This document shows positions 63,977 through 64,000 of a stretch of 64,000 nucleotides of DNA, piece after piece (position 1 is the first letter of the stretch; each line of letters opens with the position of its first letter). The translations under genes were made by a program, and so were the position numbers. The DNA is from Myroides odoratus (GTDB lineage: Bacteria; Bacteroidota; Bacteroidia; Flavobacteriales; Flavobacteriaceae). The DNA lies in contig NZ_LROZ01000013.1 of the NCBI RefSeq assembly GCF_001549985.1, positions 41,001 through 105,000 of the forward strand. The letters run 5' to 3'. Below the pieces are notes generated by a model. The model did no database searches. It saw nothing but the letters and a program-made list of their open reading frames with translations, and was not told the DNA's origin.

Positions 63977-64000
63977 ATGATAAAAAAAGCCTGTTTATAC
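63977..64000 (+). CDS. Start of a further gene, partial
   Basis: ATG at 63977, 6 bp after the nadE stop, opens a frame reading MIKKACLY before the window ends. The basic start followed by hydrophobic residues could be a signal peptide. Too little is visible to name it. Confidence 0.35.

Noticed and set aside
1..64000. tRNA, rRNA, insertion sequences, integrases or att sites
   Set aside because: None recognised on either strand; all long stretches are accounted for by ordinary chromosomal genes.

Overview
The window is AT-rich chromosomal DNA from the Bacteroidota, almost certainly a member of the Flavobacteriaceae. The evidence is a SusC/RagA TonB-linked transporter, a fused MurF-alanine racemase, gliding genes gldB and gldC, a type IX secretion (T9SS) sorting domain, head-GIN proteins, and several promoters of the Bacteroidota TTTG / TAnnTTTG type. 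A Myroides- or Flavobacterium-like genus fits, but I cannot name a species. I see no rRNA, tRNA, insertion sequence, prophage, integrase or CRISPR array.

Layout. 1-3253: SusC-type receptor whose C-terminus lies outside the window. 3695-7067: mscL, murF-alr and a DsrE-like gene, all minus. 7270-11594: a sulfur / persulfide block of two YeeE/YedE half-transporters, a Crp/Fnr regulator, a TauE/SafE exporter, a persulfide dioxygenase-rhodanese and a thioredoxin. 11803-18520: an M16 protease, a lipoprotein, lepA and a propeller lipoprotein. 18503-25742: a large barrel protein with a degenerate phosphoesterase domain, an HD-domain protein fused to a Pycsar-type membrane effector domain, and a GAF-like protein. 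25883-33510: dusB, an MscS channel, a C1 peptidase, an S9 peptidase, a dicarboxylate symporter and DedA. 33581-36477: an iron-sulfur / redox block (ferredoxin, ferredoxin-NADP reductase, NifU-like, Mrp-like).

36595-48679 is one eight-gene minus-strand operon: HlyD adaptor, one ABC ATPase, three different MacB/FtsX-type permeases, two head-GIN surface proteins and a TolC channel. It diverges from an NtrC-type regulator and its histidine kinase (48833-51515). Two near-identical 16-bp palindromes, two helical turns apart, lie between them and are a good candidate enhancer site. 51512-53139 carries trmB, a LysE-family gene and an alkyltransferase-like gene. 53215-59951 holds a PhoR/PhoB-like pair divergent from a TonB-dependent receptor, followed by a beta-helix lipoprotein and a tiny T9SS-sorted protein. 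60037-64000 holds a LuxE-like acyltransferase, an exported thioredoxin-fold protein, gldC, gldB, nadE and the first codons of another gene.

The strongest new regulatory signal is in the sulfur block. A Crp/Fnr-like palindrome (TGTAWC-N4-GTTACW) lies upstream of both the YeeE gene and the persulfide dioxygenase gene, exactly 21 bp before a -7-like box each time. This suggests direct control by the Crp/Fnr protein encoded between them, which has a C-x5-CC cysteine cluster. All function calls rest on reading motifs by eye; no database search was possible.
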